DNA from: Acidovorax sp. NCPPB 4044
GTDB taxonomy: Bacteria > Pseudomonadota > Gammaproteobacteria > Burkholderiales > Burkholderiaceae_C
DNA: 64,000 nucleotides
Assembly (NCBI RefSeq): GCF_028069655.1
Contig: NZ_JAMCOS010000001.1
Span: forward strand, 1,208,001-1,272,000
Direction of reading: 5' to 3'
Part shown: positions 43,814-56,181 of the stretch, piece by piece
How positions within the stretch are numbered: position 1 is the stretch's first letter
Layout: each line of letters opens with the position of its first letter
Position numbers and translations under genes: made by a program
Notes under the pieces: generated by a model
The model's input: the letters and a program-made list of their open reading frames with translations, nothing else
What the model was told of the DNA's origin: nothing
The model's database searches: none

Positions 43814-45073
43814 ATGACATCCACGCCCGCGGCTTCGGCCGCCGCCACACCCACCCCGCCCGCCGCCGGCCCCGCGGCCCCGGCGCCCGCAGCGCTCGCC
43901 GGCGTGCGGGTGATCGAGATGGGGCAACTGATCGCCGGCCCGTTCTGCGGCAAGACGCTGGGCGAGTTCGGTGCCGACGTGGTCAAGATCGAGGCGACCG
44001 GCACGGGCGACCCGCTGCGCAACTGGCGCATGCTGAAGGACGGCACCTCGGTGTGGTGGCAGGTGCAGTCGCGCAACAAGCGGTCGGTGGCGCTGGACCT
44101 GCGCCAGCCCGAGGCCCAGGACATCGCGCGCACGCTGATCGCCGAGGCCGACGTGCTGATCGAGAACTTCCGCCCCGGCACGCTGGAAGGCTGGGGCATG
44201 TCGCCCGAGGAATTGCATGCGCTCAACCCGGGCCTCGTGATCCTGCGCATCTCGGGCTACGGCCAGACGGGGCCGTACCGCGACCTGCCGGGCTTCGGCA
44301 TGATCGGCGAGGCCATGGGCGGGCTGCGCCACCTGACGGGCGAGCCGGGCCGCGTGCCGGTGCGCGTGGGCGTATCCATCGGCGACACGCTGGCCGCGCT
44401 GCACGGCGCGATCGGCGTGCTCACCGCGCTCTACCACCGCAAGGTGAACGGCGGGCAGGGCCAGGTGATCGACGTGGCGCTGCACGAGGCGGTGTTCAAC
44501 GTGATGGAGAGCCTGGTGCCCGAATACAGCGCCTTCGGTGCGGTGCGCGACGCCGCGGGCAGCGCGCTGCCGGGCATCGCACCGTCCAACGCCTACCCGT
44601 GCACCGACGGCTGGGTGCTGGTGGCGGGCAACGGCGACAGCATCTTCCGGCGGCTGATGGACGCCATCGGCCGGCCGGACCTGGCCGCCGCGCCCGATCT
44701 GGCGAGCAACGCCGGCCGCGTGGCGCGCGTGCAGGAGATCGACGGCGCCATCGGCGGCTGGACGGCCACGCGCACGGTGCGCGAGGTGATGGATGCGCTG
44801 GGCGCCGCGCGGGTGCCGGCCGGCAAGGTCTACACCGCCCGCGACATCGCGCAAGACCCGCATTACCGGGCGCGCGACATGCTGCTGGCCCAGACCACGC
44901 GCGACGGCTACACGGTGGAGGTGCCGGGCATCGTGCCCAAGCTCTCGGCCACGCCGGGCTCCATCCGCTCCAGCGCGCCGCGCCTGGGCGATGACACCGA
45001 CGCGGTGCTGCGCGAGGCGGGCCTGACCGATGCGCAGATCGCGCTGCTGCGCGCGAAGGGGGTGGTGCAATGA
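43814..45073 (+). CDS. CaiB/BaiF family III CoA-transferase
   Basis: 419 residues with an Ala/Pro-rich N-terminal extension of 28. Family signs are VRVIEMGQLIAGPFCGKTLG, GADVVKIE, NKRSVALDL, ENFRPGTLEGWG and the catalytic Asp191 in SIGDTLAALHG. It moves CoA between a donor acyl-CoA and a carboxylic acid. First gene of an operon with the HMG-CoA-lyase-like gene (four-base overlap) and two Bug receptors, so it probably activates the acid taken up by them. Confidence 0.93.
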   Translation: MTSTPAASAAATPTPPAAGPAAPAPAALAGVRVIEMGQLIAGPFCGKTLGEFGADVVKIEATGTGDPLRNWRMLKDGTSVWWQVQSRNKRSVALDLRQPEAQDIARTLIAEADVLIENFRPGTLEGWGMSPEELHALNPGLVILRISGYGQTGPYRDLPGFGMIGEAMGGLRHLTGEPGRVPVRVGVSIGDTLAALHGAIGVLTALYHRKVNGGQGQVIDVALHEAVFNVMESLVPEYSAFGAVRDAAGSALPGIAPSNAYPCTDGWVLVAGNGDSIFRRLMDAIGRPDLAAAPDLASNAGRVARVQEIDGAIGGWTATRTVREVMDALGAARVPAGKVYTARDIAQDPHYRARDMLLAQTTRDGYTVEVPGIVPKLSATPGSIRSSAPRLGDDTDAVLREAGLTDAQIALLRAKGVVQ

Positions 45074-46077
45074 CGGCCGGTGCGGTGGACACGGTGAACA
45101 CGGCGAGCACGGCGGTGTGGCACGGCGCGGGGCGCCGCATCCACCTGCAGGAAGTGGGCACGCGCGACGGCCTGCAGATGGAGCGGGCCTTCGTGCCCAC
45201 CGAGGACAAGATCGCGCTGGTGGATGCGCTGTCGGCCACGGGGCTGTCCAAGATCGAGGTTACGGCCTTCGTGTCGCCCACGGCCATCCCGGCGCTGCGC
45301 GACGCCGAGGTCGTGATGCGCGAGATCGCGCGCCGGCCCGGCGTGGTCTACACCGCGCTGGTGCCCAATGTGCGCGGCGCCGAGCGGGCCATCGAGGCGC
45401 GCACCGACGAGCTGAACCTCGTCATGTCGGCGAGCGAGACGCACAACCTCGTCAACCTGCGCATGGCGCGGGAGCAGTCGTTCGCATCGCTCGCGCAGGT
45501 GGTGGCCACGGCGCAGGGCGCGGGCGTGGCGGTGAACGTGTCGCTGTCGTGCGTGTTCGGCTGCCCGATGGAGGGCGACGTGGCCGAGGCCGGGGTGTTC
45601 GGCCTCGTGCAGCGCTTCGCGGACCTGGGCGTGGGCGGCATCACGCTGTGCGACACCACGGGCATGGCGCATCCGGCGCAGGTCGCGGCACTCGTGGCCG
45701 CTGCCCGCGCGCGCTGGCCGGGCATGGGGTTCACGCTGCACTTCCACAACACGCGCGGCATGGGCCTCGCGAACGTGCTGGCGGCCATCGGCGCGGGCGC
45801 GGACCGGTTCGACGCCTCGCTGGGCGGCCTGGGCGGCTGCCCGTATGCGCCCGGAGCGTCGGGCAATGTGTGCAGCGAGGACGTGGTGCATGCGCTCGAA
45901 CTCATGGGCTACGACACGGGCGTGGACCTCGCTGCGCTGCTGGAGGCCGCGCGGCGCCTGCCGGCGCTGATCGGCCACGACACCCCCAGCCAGATCGCCA
46001 AGGCGGGCCGCCGGCTCGACCTGCACCCGCCGCCGGCGGAGCTGGAGGCCCTGCGGGCGCGCGCCCTGGCGCGCTGA
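45070..46077 (+). CDS. hydroxymethylglutaryl-CoA lyase-like enzyme
   Basis: 335 residues; DRE-TIM barrel. Visible active-site parts are EVGTRDGLQ (Arg32, Asp33, Gln36), the HFHNTRGMGLAN metal-His pair and the GGLGGCPYAPGASGNV lid with its Cys. The reaction is retro-aldol cleavage of a 3-hydroxy-3-methylacyl-CoA. With an upstream CoA-transferase the pair could make and split HMG-CoA or a citramalyl-type CoA ester to acetyl-CoA and a 2-oxo acid. ATG 45070 overlaps the CoA-transferase stop. Confidence 0.92.
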   Translation: MTAGAVDTVNTASTAVWHGAGRRIHLQEVGTRDGLQMERAFVPTEDKIALVDALSATGLSKIEVTAFVSPTAIPALRDAEVVMREIARRPGVVYTALVPNVRGAERAIEARTDELNLVMSASETHNLVNLRMAREQSFASLAQVVATAQGAGVAVNVSLSCVFGCPMEGDVAEAGVFGLVQRFADLGVGGITLCDTTGMAHPAQVAALVAAARARWPGMGFTLHFHNTRGMGLANVLAAIGAGADRFDASLGGLGGCPYAPGASGNVCSEDVVHALELMGYDTGVDLAALLEAARRLPALIGHDTPSQIAKAGRRLDLHPPPAELEALRARALAR

Positions 46078-46130
46078 GCGGGCAGAGAAGAAAAAACAGC
46101 GACACCACACGACTACAGGAGACAAGCACC

Positions 46131-47132
46131 ATGCACCCGCCGATCCCCCCACCGCAGGCCCTGCAACGCCGCCGTGCGCTGCAGGCCCTGGCCGCCTGCC
46201 TGTGTGCGCCCGCCGGGGCCGCTTGGGCCGAGGACCGCTACCCGTCCAGGCCGGTCACGCTGGTGGTGCCGCAGGCGGCCGGTGGCGCCAACGATGCCAT
46301 TGCGCGCGTGTTGGCGCAGCGCCTGTCGGAGCAGATGGGCCAGAGCGTGGTGGTGGACAACCGGCCCGGTGCGGGCGGCATGCTCGCCACGGCCGCCACC
46401 GCACGCGCCAGGCCCGATGGCTACACGCTGCTGCTCACGGCCGACAGCGCGCACGTGATCGGCCCGGCGCTCTACCGCAGCCCGGGGTTCGATCCGGTGA
46501 AGGACTTCGAGCCCGTGGCGCCCGTGGCCACGGCGGGCTATGTGCTGGTCGCGCACCCGTCGTTCCCCGCGAACGACGTGGCCGGGCTCATCGCGCTGGC
46601 CAAGGCCCGGCCCGGGCATTACGCCATCGCCTCGGCCGGCAACGGCACGCTGAACCACCTGATCGGCGAGATGCTGCAGAAGGCGGCGGGCATCCGGCTG
46701 CAGCACGTGCCGTACAAAGGCTCGGCCGCAGCGGCGACGGACGTGGCGGGCGGGCAGGTGCCGCTGTCGGTGCAGAGCCTGCCGTCGTCGATCGCGTTCA
46801 TCAAGGCAGGCAAGCTCAAGGTGCTCGGCGTGGTCAACCGCCGGCCGGTGGCCGCGCTGCCCGGCGTGCCGACGATCGGCGAGACGCTGCCGGGCTTCGG
46901 CCAGTCGCCCTGGTATGCGCTGTTCGCGCCCGCCGGCACGCCCGCAGCCATCGTGCAGCGCCTGCAGGCCGAGGTGGCCCGCGCGCTGGAACAGAAAGAC
47001 GTGGTGGACAAGCTCGCCGGCGTGGGCTGCGAGCCGTTCAAGGGCAGCTCCGCGCAACTGGGCGCGCAGGTGCAGGCCGAACTGCCGCAGTGGGCGCGCG
47101 TGGTCAAGGAGACCGGCGCCACCGTGGACTGA
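46131..47132 (+). CDS. Bug/TctC-family solute receptor
   Basis: 333 residues, signal peptide 1-32 (AGAAWA). Marks: LVVPQAAGGANDAIAR, VDNRPGAGGM, HVPYKGS and GVPTIGETLPG. CAGGAGAC lies upstream of ATG 46131, 53 bases after the lyase stop. It should capture the acid handled by the CoA-transferase and lyase. No TctAB partners are nearby. Confidence 0.93.
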   Translation: MHPPIPPPQALQRRRALQALAACLCAPAGAAWAEDRYPSRPVTLVVPQAAGGANDAIARVLAQRLSEQMGQSVVVDNRPGAGGMLATAATARARPDGYTLLLTADSAHVIGPALYRSPGFDPVKDFEPVAPVATAGYVLVAHPSFPANDVAGLIALAKARPGHYAIASAGNGTLNHLIGEMLQKAAGIRLQHVPYKGSAAAATDVAGGQVPLSVQSLPSSIAFIKAGKLKVLGVVNRRPVAALPGVPTIGETLPGFGQSPWYALFAPAGTPAAIVQRLQAEVARALEQKDVVDKLAGVGCEPFKGSSAQLGAQVQAELPQWARVVKETGATVD

Positions 47133-47228
47133 CGGACGGCGGTGCCGCCGCTCCGGCCGCGCGCGCAACGTGCTCAGGCAGACAAGAAGACACCCGACGA
47201 ATCACTACAACGACCCCGGAGACAACCG

Positions 47229-48215
47229 ATGCAACGATTCCTTCCACGCCGGCTCGCGCTGGCCACCCTGGCAGCCTGTGCCGCAGCCCTGCCGCTCGGC
47301 ACGTTGGCGCAGCAGGCCGCGTACCCGGCAAAGCCCGTCACCCTCGTCGTGCCCACTGCGGCCGGCGGCACCACCGACCTGTCGGCGCGCATGCTCGCGC
47401 AGGCCCTCGGCCCCGTGCTGGGCCAGTCGGTGGTGGTGGACAACAAGGGCGGTGGCAACGGCAACATCGCCGCCGCGACCGTGAAACGCGCCGAACCCGA
47501 CGGCTATACGCTGCTCATGCAGTACTCGGGCTACCACGTGATCTCGCCGCTGCTCACCGCGCAGAAGGCCTGGGACGCGGGCGACTTCCAGCCCATCGCG
47601 AACGTGCTGTCGGCGCCGCAGATCATCGTGGTGCGCGACGGCCTGCCTGTGAAGACGCTGGGCGAGCTGGTCGCCTACGCCAAGGCGAACCCCGGCAAGC
47701 TGAACTACGCATCGTCGGGCAACGGCTCGCTGCAGCACGTCACGGGTGCCATACTGGAGCAGCAGGGCGGCGTGAAGATGGTGCACGTGCCCTACAAGGG
47801 CACCGGCCCCGCGCTGCAGGACCTGCTGGGCGGGCAGGTGGACCTGACCTTCGGCACCGCGCCGCCCTTCATGCCGCACATCCAGGCGGGCAAGCTGCGT
47901 GTGCTGGCGGTCACCGGCAAGGAGCGTTTGCCGAGCCTGCCCAACGTGCCCACCACGGCCGAGGCGGGGTATCCCAAGGTGGATGCCACGTCGTGGTTCG
48001 CGCTGTTCGCTCCGGCCAATACACCCCGGGCCGCGGTGGACAAGCTGGTGGCCGACGTGCGCACGGTGGTGCAGAACCCGGCGTTCCAGCAGAAGGCGCA
48101 GGAGCAGGGCGCCACCGCCGATTACCAGAACCCGCAGCAGCTCGGCGCGCGCGTGAAGTCCGACCTGGCCACCTGGGCGCAGGTGGTGAAGGCCGCGAAC
48201 ATCCAGGCCGAATAG
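47229..48215 (+). CDS. Bug/TctC-family solute receptor
   Basis: 328 residues with signal peptide (ending LAQ-QA). Marks: LVVPTAAGGTTDLSAR, VDNKGGGNGN, HVPYKGTG and NVPTTAEAGYP. GGAGAC precedes ATG 47229. It is a tandem paralogue of the previous receptor and the last gene before a strong terminator at 48,375. Confidence 0.93.
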   Translation: MQRFLPRRLALATLAACAAALPLGTLAQQAAYPAKPVTLVVPTAAGGTTDLSARMLAQALGPVLGQSVVVDNKGGGNGNIAAATVKRAEPDGYTLLMQYSGYHVISPLLTAQKAWDAGDFQPIANVLSAPQIIVVRDGLPVKTLGELVAYAKANPGKLNYASSGNGSLQHVTGAILEQQGGVKMVHVPYKGTGPALQDLLGGQVDLTFGTAPPFMPHIQAGKLRVLAVTGKERLPSLPNVPTTAEAGYPKVDATSWFALFAPANTPRAAVDKLVADVRTVVQNPAFQQKAQEQGATADYQNPQQLGARVKSDLATWAQVVKAANIQAE

Positions 48216-48374
48216 CGCCCCAGGAGTTGCTCACAAACTCTTTTCGCGTCGTTGCCGCCTCTTGTCGTACTACCCGTACTGCCTGCGACGCGGCGCCTGG
48301 CCAGAACCGCTTCGCTGAGTTGTGTGGGCCGCCCTAAGTGTTTTCCCCGATGCGGCAGGCGTGCCGCTTTTGCA

Positions 48375-48404
48375 GGCCCCCATGCACCGCATGGGGCCTT
48401 TTTT
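48375..48404 (+). terminator. Rho-independent terminator after the Bug receptor operon
   Basis: Stem GGCCCCCATGC with GCATGGGGCC and a three-base loop, followed by TTTTTT. It lies 160 bases past the receptor stop. The rest of the 329-base gap to the RpiR gene has an AT-rich patch (48,444-48,500) that probably carries that gene's promoter. Confidence 0.88.
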
Positions 48405-48544
48405 CATGCTGCGCCGCACCAAACGCGTGCGTCCGGAAAACGCTTTGAATGATTGATTTTTTTCTTTAATATGACGATGTTGTAAATTTTTTATCAATCG
48501 CATTCCGCCGCTCCGTGCGCCGGGCTCCGTTGCTTCCCTTGCCC

Positions 48545-49522
48545 ATGTCCGACCTTCCCGACGCCGCTGGCGATGCCGTCTCGATCGCGATCCGCATCGG
48601 CCGTGCACGGCCCCTGCTGACGCGTTCGCACCAGCAGATGGCGGACTACGTGCTCGCGCATCCGCTGCAGGCGGCCACCATGCCGATCGACGAACTGGCA
48701 TCGGCCGTGGGCGTGTCCATCGCCACGGCCAACCGCTTCGCGCGGGCCATCGGCCTGGAGGGCTACCCGATGCTGCGGGCGGAGTTGGTCAAGGGCTTCG
48801 AGGCGATGCTCGCGCCCATCGAGAAGATGCGTATCAAGCTGGAGAAGCCCACCTCCATCCGCGATGTGTTCGCCGCCGCCCTCGAGGAGAGCCAGCGCAA
48901 CATCGCCGCCACGCGCGATGCGCTGGACCCGGCCGCCTGCGAGGCCGCGGTGCAGGCCATCGTGGGCGCACGGCGCGTCTACCTGGCGGGCTTTGGCGCG
49001 AGCGGATGGCTGGCCGGACTGCTGCAGCGCGGCCTGGACGCGCATTGCGACAACGTGCACCTGCTTGCCGGCGTGGGGGGCGCGTCGTACGGCGCCCGCA
49101 TGCTGACGCGCATGGGCGCCGATGACCTGCTCATCGCCATCAGCTACCCGCGCTACCTCACCGACACCGTGGTGCTGGCGCAGGGCGCCTTCGAGCGCGG
49201 CGTGCGAGTGCTCGCGCTCACCGACGGTGCGCAGTCGCCGCTCGTGCCCTTCGCGCACGGCTGCCTGTTCGCGCAGACCGAGAACCAGTACGCGGCCAAC
49301 TCCGAATCCTCGGCCCTCGCCTTGATCGAGGCGCTCACCAGCGCCGTCGCGCACCAGGCCCGGGATTCGGTGAAGACCGCCGCCCGCATGACCGAAGCCG
49401 TGCTGCCCTGGCTGCACGACAGCTCCCGCAGCCGGCTCGCCCCGCGGGCGGCCGACACGGCGGGCCGCAAGACCGAGGTGCGCGCGGGCCGGCCCGCGCG
49501 CACCCGCGGCGCGGGGCGTTGA
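48545..49522 (+). CDS. MurR/RpiR-family regulator of the peptide operon
   Basis: 325 residues. N-terminal RpiR helix-turn-helix (about 20-95, with PIDELASAVGVSIATANRFAR), then a SIS domain (VYLAGFGASGWLAGLLQRGL) that binds a phosphosugar-like or other ligand. The C-terminal tail is Arg/Ala-rich and weakly conserved. It is directly upstream of, and probably controls, iaaA-gsiABCD and the peptidases. Confidence 0.9.
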   Translation: MSDLPDAAGDAVSIAIRIGRARPLLTRSHQQMADYVLAHPLQAATMPIDELASAVGVSIATANRFARAIGLEGYPMLRAELVKGFEAMLAPIEKMRIKLEKPTSIRDVFAAALEESQRNIAATRDALDPAACEAAVQAIVGARRVYLAGFGASGWLAGLLQRGLDAHCDNVHLLAGVGGASYGARMLTRMGADDLLIAISYPRYLTDTVVLAQGAFERGVRVLALTDGAQSPLVPFAHGCLFAQTENQYAANSESSALALIEALTSAVAHQARDSVKTAARMTEAVLPWLHDSSRSRLAPRAADTAGRKTEVRAGRPARTRGAGR

Positions 49523-49608
49523 GCCGGGCCCCGGCCCTTTCGTTTTTTTTATTTCCTGCTTGCCCGACCGTTTCCTTCGCCGGGCCCTTTGCCTTCACCG
49601 ACTGCTGC

Positions 49609-50595
49609 ATGACCGCTTCGCATCCTTCCGCCTCGCCTGCCACCCCGGTGATCGCCATCCACGGGGGCGCGGGCACGCTCAGCCGCGCCACCATCAGCGC
49701 AGACCAGGAGCGGGCCTACCACGCTGCCCTGCAGGAGGTGCTGCGCGCGGGGCAGGCCGTGCTGGAGCAGGGCGGCAGCGCGGTGGATGCCGTGTGCGAG
49801 GCCGTGCGCCTGCTGGAGGAATGCCCGCTGTTCAATGCCGGCCACGGTGCGGTGTTCACGGCCGATGCCACGCATGAACTCGATGCCGCGCTCATGGACG
49901 GCGCGACGCTCGCGGCCGGCGCCGTGGCCGGCGTGGCGCACGTGCGCAATCCCGTGCTGGCGGCGCGCGCCGTGATGCGCCACGGCCAGCATGTGCTCAT
50001 GGCCGGCGCGGGCGCCGAGCGCCTGGCGGGCGAAGCCGGCCTGGAGATGGTCGCTCCGTCGCACTTCTCCACGGCCGCGCGCCGCGAGCAGCTGGACGCC
50101 GCGCTCGCCCGGCAGGCCGGCGCCGTGCTGGACCACGATGGCGCCGCGGCACTCGCGGGCCGTGCCATCGACGAAGACCGCAAGATGGGCACGGTGGGTG
50201 CCGTGGCGCTGGACGCCCAGGGCCACCTGGCCGCCGCCACGTCCACGGGCGGCATGACCAACAAGCGCCCGGGCCGCGTGGGCGACAGCCCGCTGATCGG
50301 CGCAGGCACCTACGCGGACGACCGCACGGCGGCCGTCTCCTGCACGGGGCACGGCGAGAGCTTCATCCGCGTGGCGGCCGCGCACGACCTGTGCGCGCGC
50401 ATGGCCTATGCCGGCCTGTCCCTGGCCGAGGCCTGCGACGCGGTGGTGCATGGCGCGCTGCCGGCCATCGGCGGAACGGGCGGGCTCGTCGCCGTGGACC
50501 GCCACGGCAACGTCTGCCTGCCGTTCAACACCGAGGGCATGTACCGCGGCCTGGCCCGCGCGGGCCAGGCGCCCGAAACCTTCATCTACCGCTGA
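49609..50595 (+). CDS. iaaA: isoaspartyl peptidase / L-asparaginase (Ntn-hydrolase)
   Basis: 328 residues, a plant-type asparaginase precursor. Autocleavage is expected between Gly194 and Thr195 ([10 protein letters not shown]), freeing the nucleophilic Thr. [22 protein letters not shown] and [10 protein letters not shown] bind substrate. It hydrolyses isoaspartyl dipeptides and asparagine. In E. coli iaaA also stands directly before gsiABCD, and the same order is seen here. ATG 49609 begins the normal N-terminus. Confidence 0.94.
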   Translation: MTASHPSASPATPVIAIHGGAGTLSRATISADQERAYHAALQEVLRAGQAVLEQGGSAVDAVCEAVRLLEECPLFNAGHGAVFTADATHELDAALMDGATLAAGAVAGVAHVRNPVLAARAVMRHGQHVLMAGAGAERLAGEAGLEMVAPSHFSTAARREQLDAALARQAGAVLDHDGAAALAGRAIDEDRKMGTVGAVALDAQGHLAAATSTGGMTNKRPGRVGDSPLIGAGTYADDRTAAVSCTGHGESFIRVAAAHDLCARMAYAGLSLAEACDAVVHGALPAIGGTGGLVAVDRHGNVCLPFNTEGMYRGLARAGQAPETFIYR

Positions 50596-50680
50596 ACGCG
50601 CGCTCTCTCGCTTTCGCCAGTTGTCCCCCTGCCCGCCTGCTTTTGCCGACCTGCGACCGAACCCTCTCCCCGGCCCTGCC

Positions 50681-52570
<1,890 letters not shown>

Positions 52571-52654
52571 GCGGCAGACCGCCAGCGGCACCCGTCCTCT
52601 CCTTTCCCCGTGCGTTCCTTCCTGCCTTCGTCCCTTTTTCAACCGGAGTCCACC

Positions 52655-54205
52655 ATGAAGAAAACCTTTGCATCCCGCCGCATCGCAGCCAGCCTGCTGG
52701 CCCTTGCGGCCCTGTCCGCATCCGGCTCCGTGCTGGCCGCGGGCAATGCCGTGCTGGCCATCTACCAGCAGCCCGAGACGCTGGACCCCTACAACACCAA
52801 CACGACCATCACCACGGCTGTTACCAAGACCTTCTACGAGGGCCTGTTCTCGTTCGACAAGGACATGAAGGTCAAGAACGTGCTGGCCGAAGGTTATGAG
52901 GTCTCCAAGGACGGACTGGTCTACACCTTCAAGCTACGCGCGGGCGTGAAGTTCCACGACGGAACCGAATTCAACGCTGCGGCGGCCAAGGCCAACCTGG
53001 ACCGCGTGATGGATCCGGCCAACCGCCTGCTGCGCGCCAACCAGTTCAACCGCGTGGCCAAGGTCGAGGCGGTGAATCCCCAGACCCTGCGCATCACGCT
53101 GAAGGAGCCCTTCGGCCCGTTCATCAACGCGCTGGCGCATGCGTCCGCCGCGATGATTTCCCCCGCCGCCCTCACGAAGTGGGGAAGCAAGGACATCGCC
53201 TTCCACCCCGTGGGCACGGGCCCGTTCGAGTTCGTCGAATGGAAGCAGACCGAAGCCATCGTCGGCAAGAAGTTTGCAGGCTATTGGAAGAAGGGCTACC
53301 CCAAGGTGGACCAGGTCACCTGGAAGCCCGTGACCGAGAACAACACCCGCGCCGCCATGCTGCAGACGGGTGAGGCCGACTTCGCTTTCACGCTGCCCTA
53401 CGAGCAGATCGCCACGCTCAAGAAGAGCGACAAGGTGGAGGTCGTGACCGCGCCCTCGATCATCCAGCGCTTCCTGACGTTCAACATGCTGCAGAAGCCT
53501 TTCGACAACCCCAAGGTGCGCGAAGCCATCGGCTACGCCATCAACAAGGATGCGCTGGCCAAGGTGGCTTTCAACGGCTACGCCTTCGCGGCCCAGGGCT
53601 TCGTGCCCCAGGGCGTGGAATACGCGGTGAAGATGCAGCCCATCCCCTACAACGTTGCCAAGGCCAAGGAACTGCTGAAGGAAGCCGGCTACCCCAACGG
53701 TTTCGAGACGGTGCTGTGGAGCGGCTACAACAACACCACCAGCCAGAAGGTGATCCAGTTCCTGCAGCAGCAACTGCAGCAGGTGGGTGTCAAGGTATCG
53801 GTGGAGGCGCTGGAACCCGGCAAGCGCGCAGAGCTGGTCGATGCCTGGCCCGATCCCAAGACCGCGAAGGCACGCCTGTACTACATCGGCTGGTCGTCCT
53901 CCACCGGCGAGGCCGACTGGGCGCTGCGTCCGCTGTTCTCCACCGAGTCCTGGGCACCGAAGCTGGCGAACTACGCCTTCTACAGCAACGCCCTCGTGGA
54001 TGAGTCCATCGCCAAGGCGCTGGTCACGACCGACAGCTCCGAGCGCGCCGCGCTCTACAAGGCCGCGCAGGAGCAGCTCGCCAAGGACCTGCCGCGCATC
54101 CCGCTGGTGACCGAGGAAGTGCTCTACGCCCACTCCAAGCGCCTGTCGGGCGTCTACGTGATGCCCGACGGCAACATCAACAGCGACGAAATCTCGCTGA
54201 AGTAA
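52655..54205 (+). CDS. gsiB: GsiB-like periplasmic peptide-binding protein
   Basis: 516 residues with a signal peptide (1-29, VLA-AG). Family SBP_bac_5 with [43 protein letters not shown] and [14 protein letters not shown]. It delivers glutathione or similar short peptides to GsiCD. CCGGAG precedes ATG 52655. A terminator-like hairpin follows before gsiC. Confidence 0.94.
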   Translation: MKKTFASRRIAASLLALAALSASGSVLAAGNAVLAIYQQPETLDPYNTNTTITTAVTKTFYEGLFSFDKDMKVKNVLAEGYEVSKDGLVYTFKLRAGVKFHDGTEFNAAAAKANLDRVMDPANRLLRANQFNRVAKVEAVNPQTLRITLKEPFGPFINALAHASAAMISPAALTKWGSKDIAFHPVGTGPFEFVEWKQTEAIVGKKFAGYWKKGYPKVDQVTWKPVTENNTRAAMLQTGEADFAFTLPYEQIATLKKSDKVEVVTAPSIIQRFLTFNMLQKPFDNPKVREAIGYAINKDALAKVAFNGYAFAAQGFVPQGVEYAVKMQPIPYNVAKAKELLKEAGYPNGFETVLWSGYNNTTSQKVIQFLQQQLQQVGVKVSVEALEPGKRAELVDAWPDPKTAKARLYYIGWSSSTGEADWALRPLFSTESWAPKLANYAFYSNALVDESIAKALVTTDSSERAALYKAAQEQLAKDLPRIPLVTEEVLYAHSKRLSGVYVMPDGNINSDEISLK

Positions 54206-54219
54206 GCCTCCGGTGTCCT

Positions 54220-54246
54220 GCCCCCGCCCGCCGCGGGGGCCTTTTC
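54220..54246 (+). terminator. hairpin between gsiB and gsiC, partial terminator
   Basis: An 8-bp GC-only stem (GCCCCCGC with GCGGGGGC), a 5-base loop, then CTTTTCCC. The gene order continues after it, so it likely stops only part of the transcripts and gives more binding protein than permease. Confidence 0.75.
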
Positions 54247-54284
54247 CCGTTTCTCCTATCGCTGCGCTCCGCAGCGCCGCACCC

Positions 54285-55205
54285 ATGCTGACCTATTTCC
54301 TCAAGCGATTGCTGGGACTCCTTCCGACGCTGCTGATCGTGGCGGTGCTGGTGTTCCTCTTCGTTCACATGCTGCCGGGCGATCCCGCGCGCCTGGCCGC
54401 GGGGGCGGACGCCGACGAAGCCACCGTGCAGCTCGTGCGCCAGGAGCTGGGCCTCGACCGGCCGCTGCCCGAACAGTTCGTGCACTTCTTCTCGCGCATG
54501 GTGCAGGGGGATTTCGGCACCTCGATCCGCACGCGCCGGCCCGTGATCGCCGAGATCGGCGAACGCTTCATGCCCACGCTGCTGCTCACCATCGCCGCCA
54601 TGGCCTGGTCGGTGGTGCTGGGCATGGGCATCGGCATCCTGTCGGCCGTGTACCGCAACCGCTGGCCCGACCGGCTCGGCATGACGCTGGCGGTGTCGGG
54701 CATTTCCTTTCCCGCGTTCGCGCTGGGAATGACGCTCATGCAGGTGTTCTCGGTGCAGCTCGGCTGGCTGCCCACCGTGGGTGCCGACAGCTGGCGGCAC
54801 TACATCCTGCCGTCCATCACGCTGGGGGCCGCCGTGGCGGCCGTCATGGCGCGGTTCACGCGCGCTTCCTTCGTCGAAGTGGTGCAGGAGGATTTCGTGC
54901 GCACCGCGCGCGCCAAGGGCCTGAACGAGCGCACCGTGGTCCTCAAGCACTGCCTGCGCAACGCGCTCATCCCGGTCGTCACGATGATGGGCCTGCAGTT
55001 CGGCTTCCTGCTGGGCGGCTCGATCGTGGTGGAGGCCGTCTTCAATTGGCCGGGCCTCGGCCGCCTGCTGGTGGATGCGGTGACCATGCGCGACTACCCC
55101 GTGATCCAGACGCTGGTGCTGCTTTTCTCGCTGGAGTTCATCCTCATCAATCTGGTGGTGGACATGCTCTACGGCTTCATCAATCCGACCATCCGCTACA
55201 AGTGA
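54285..55205 (+). CDS. gsiC: GsiC-like permease
   Basis: 306 residues, exactly the length of E. coli GsiC; six membrane helices, EAA loop [18 protein letters not shown] facing the ATPase, and the usual N-terminal [13 protein letters not shown] and C-terminal NPTIRYK. It forms the channel with GsiD. ATG 54285. Confidence 0.95.
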   Translation: MLTYFLKRLLGLLPTLLIVAVLVFLFVHMLPGDPARLAAGADADEATVQLVRQELGLDRPLPEQFVHFFSRMVQGDFGTSIRTRRPVIAEIGERFMPTLLLTIAAMAWSVVLGMGIGILSAVYRNRWPDRLGMTLAVSGISFPAFALGMTLMQVFSVQLGWLPTVGADSWRHYILPSITLGAAVAAVMARFTRASFVEVVQEDFVRTARAKGLNERTVVLKHCLRNALIPVVTMMGLQFGFLLGGSIVVEAVFNWPGLGRLLVDAVTMRDYPVIQTLVLLFSLEFILINLVVDMLYGFINPTIRYK

Positions 55206-55245
55206 AGCGGGCGGCCAGGAACCCTTTTCTCGACGAAGACACGAC

Positions 55246-56181
55246 ATGACCACGCCCTCCATCCCCACACCGCCCGACGCCGCACAGCTGGCGGCGGTCT
55301 CGGTGGCCCCCACCGCCGGCAGCACCGCCGTTCGCACGCCCTGGCGTGAGTTCTGGCGCAAATTCAAGAAGCAGCACGTGGCGATGGCCGCGCTCGCCTT
55401 CGTGGCGCTGCTGGTGATCGTGGCCTTGCTGGCCCCGGTCCTCGTGCCGTTCGATGCCGAGAACTTCTTCGACTACGACCGCCTCAACGAAGGCCCCTCC
55501 GCCGTCCACTGGTTCGGTGTCGATCCGCTGGGCCGCGACATCTTCAGCCGCATCCTCATGGGCGCCCGCATCTCGCTGGCCGCAGGCTTCCTCTCGGTGG
55601 CCATCGGGTGCCTGATCGGCACCACGCTGGGCCTGCTGGCCGGCTACTACGAAGGCTGGTGGGACCGCATCGTGATGCGCATCTCCGATGTGCTGTTCGC
55701 GTTTCCGGGCATCCTGCTCGCCCTGGGCGTGGTTGCCATCCTGGGCAGCAGCATGACCAACGTGGTCGTCGCCGTGGCAGTGTTCAGCGTGCCGGCGTTC
55801 GCGCGGCTCGTGCGGGGCAACACGCTGGTGCTCAAGCAGATGACCTACATCGAATCTGCGCGGAGCATCGGTGCGTCGGACTGGACGATCATCACGCGGC
55901 ACATCCTGCCGGGCACCATTTCGTCGGTCGTGGTGTATTTCACGATGCGCGTGGGCACTTCCATCATCACGGCCGCCAGCCTGTCCTTCCTGGGCATGGG
56001 CGCGCAGCCGCCGACGCCCGAATGGGGCGCCATGCTCAACGAAGCGCGCGCGGACATGGTGAATGCGCCGCACGTGGCGCTGTTTCCGAGCCTGGCGATC
56101 TTCCTGACCGTGCTGGCCTTCAACCTGCTGGGCGACGGGTTGCGCGACGCGCTCGATCCCAAGATCGACCGCCAGTCATGA
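55246..56181 (+). CDS. gsiD: GsiD-like permease
   Basis: 311 residues; an N-terminal OppC-N segment ([21 protein letters not shown]) and six helices. The [19 protein letters not shown] motif and the EAA loop ([16 protein letters not shown]) are typical. The stop overlaps the start of the P1 peptidase, an ATGA overlap that links import and cleavage. Confidence 0.95.
   Translation: MTTPSIPTPPDAAQLAAVSVAPTAGSTAVRTPWREFWRKFKKQHVAMAALAFVALLVIVALLAPVLVPFDAENFFDYDRLNEGPSAVHWFGVDPLGRDIFSRILMGARISLAAGFLSVAIGCLIGTTLGLLAGYYEGWWDRIVMRISDVLFAFPGILLALGVVAILGSSMTNVVVAVAVFSVPAFARLVRGNTLVLKQMTYIESARSIGASDWTIITRHILPGTISSVVVYFTMRVGTSIITAASLSFLGMGAQPPTPEWGAMLNEARADMVNAPHVALFPSLAIFLTVLAFNLLGDGLRDALDPKIDRQS

Noticed and set aside
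41590..44250. 886-codon continuous minus-strand frame suggesting an EarP fusion protein
   Set aside because: The part upstream of 42,777 is an out-of-frame reading of the LysR gene and antisense of the CoA-transferase; EarP has its own start at 42,777.
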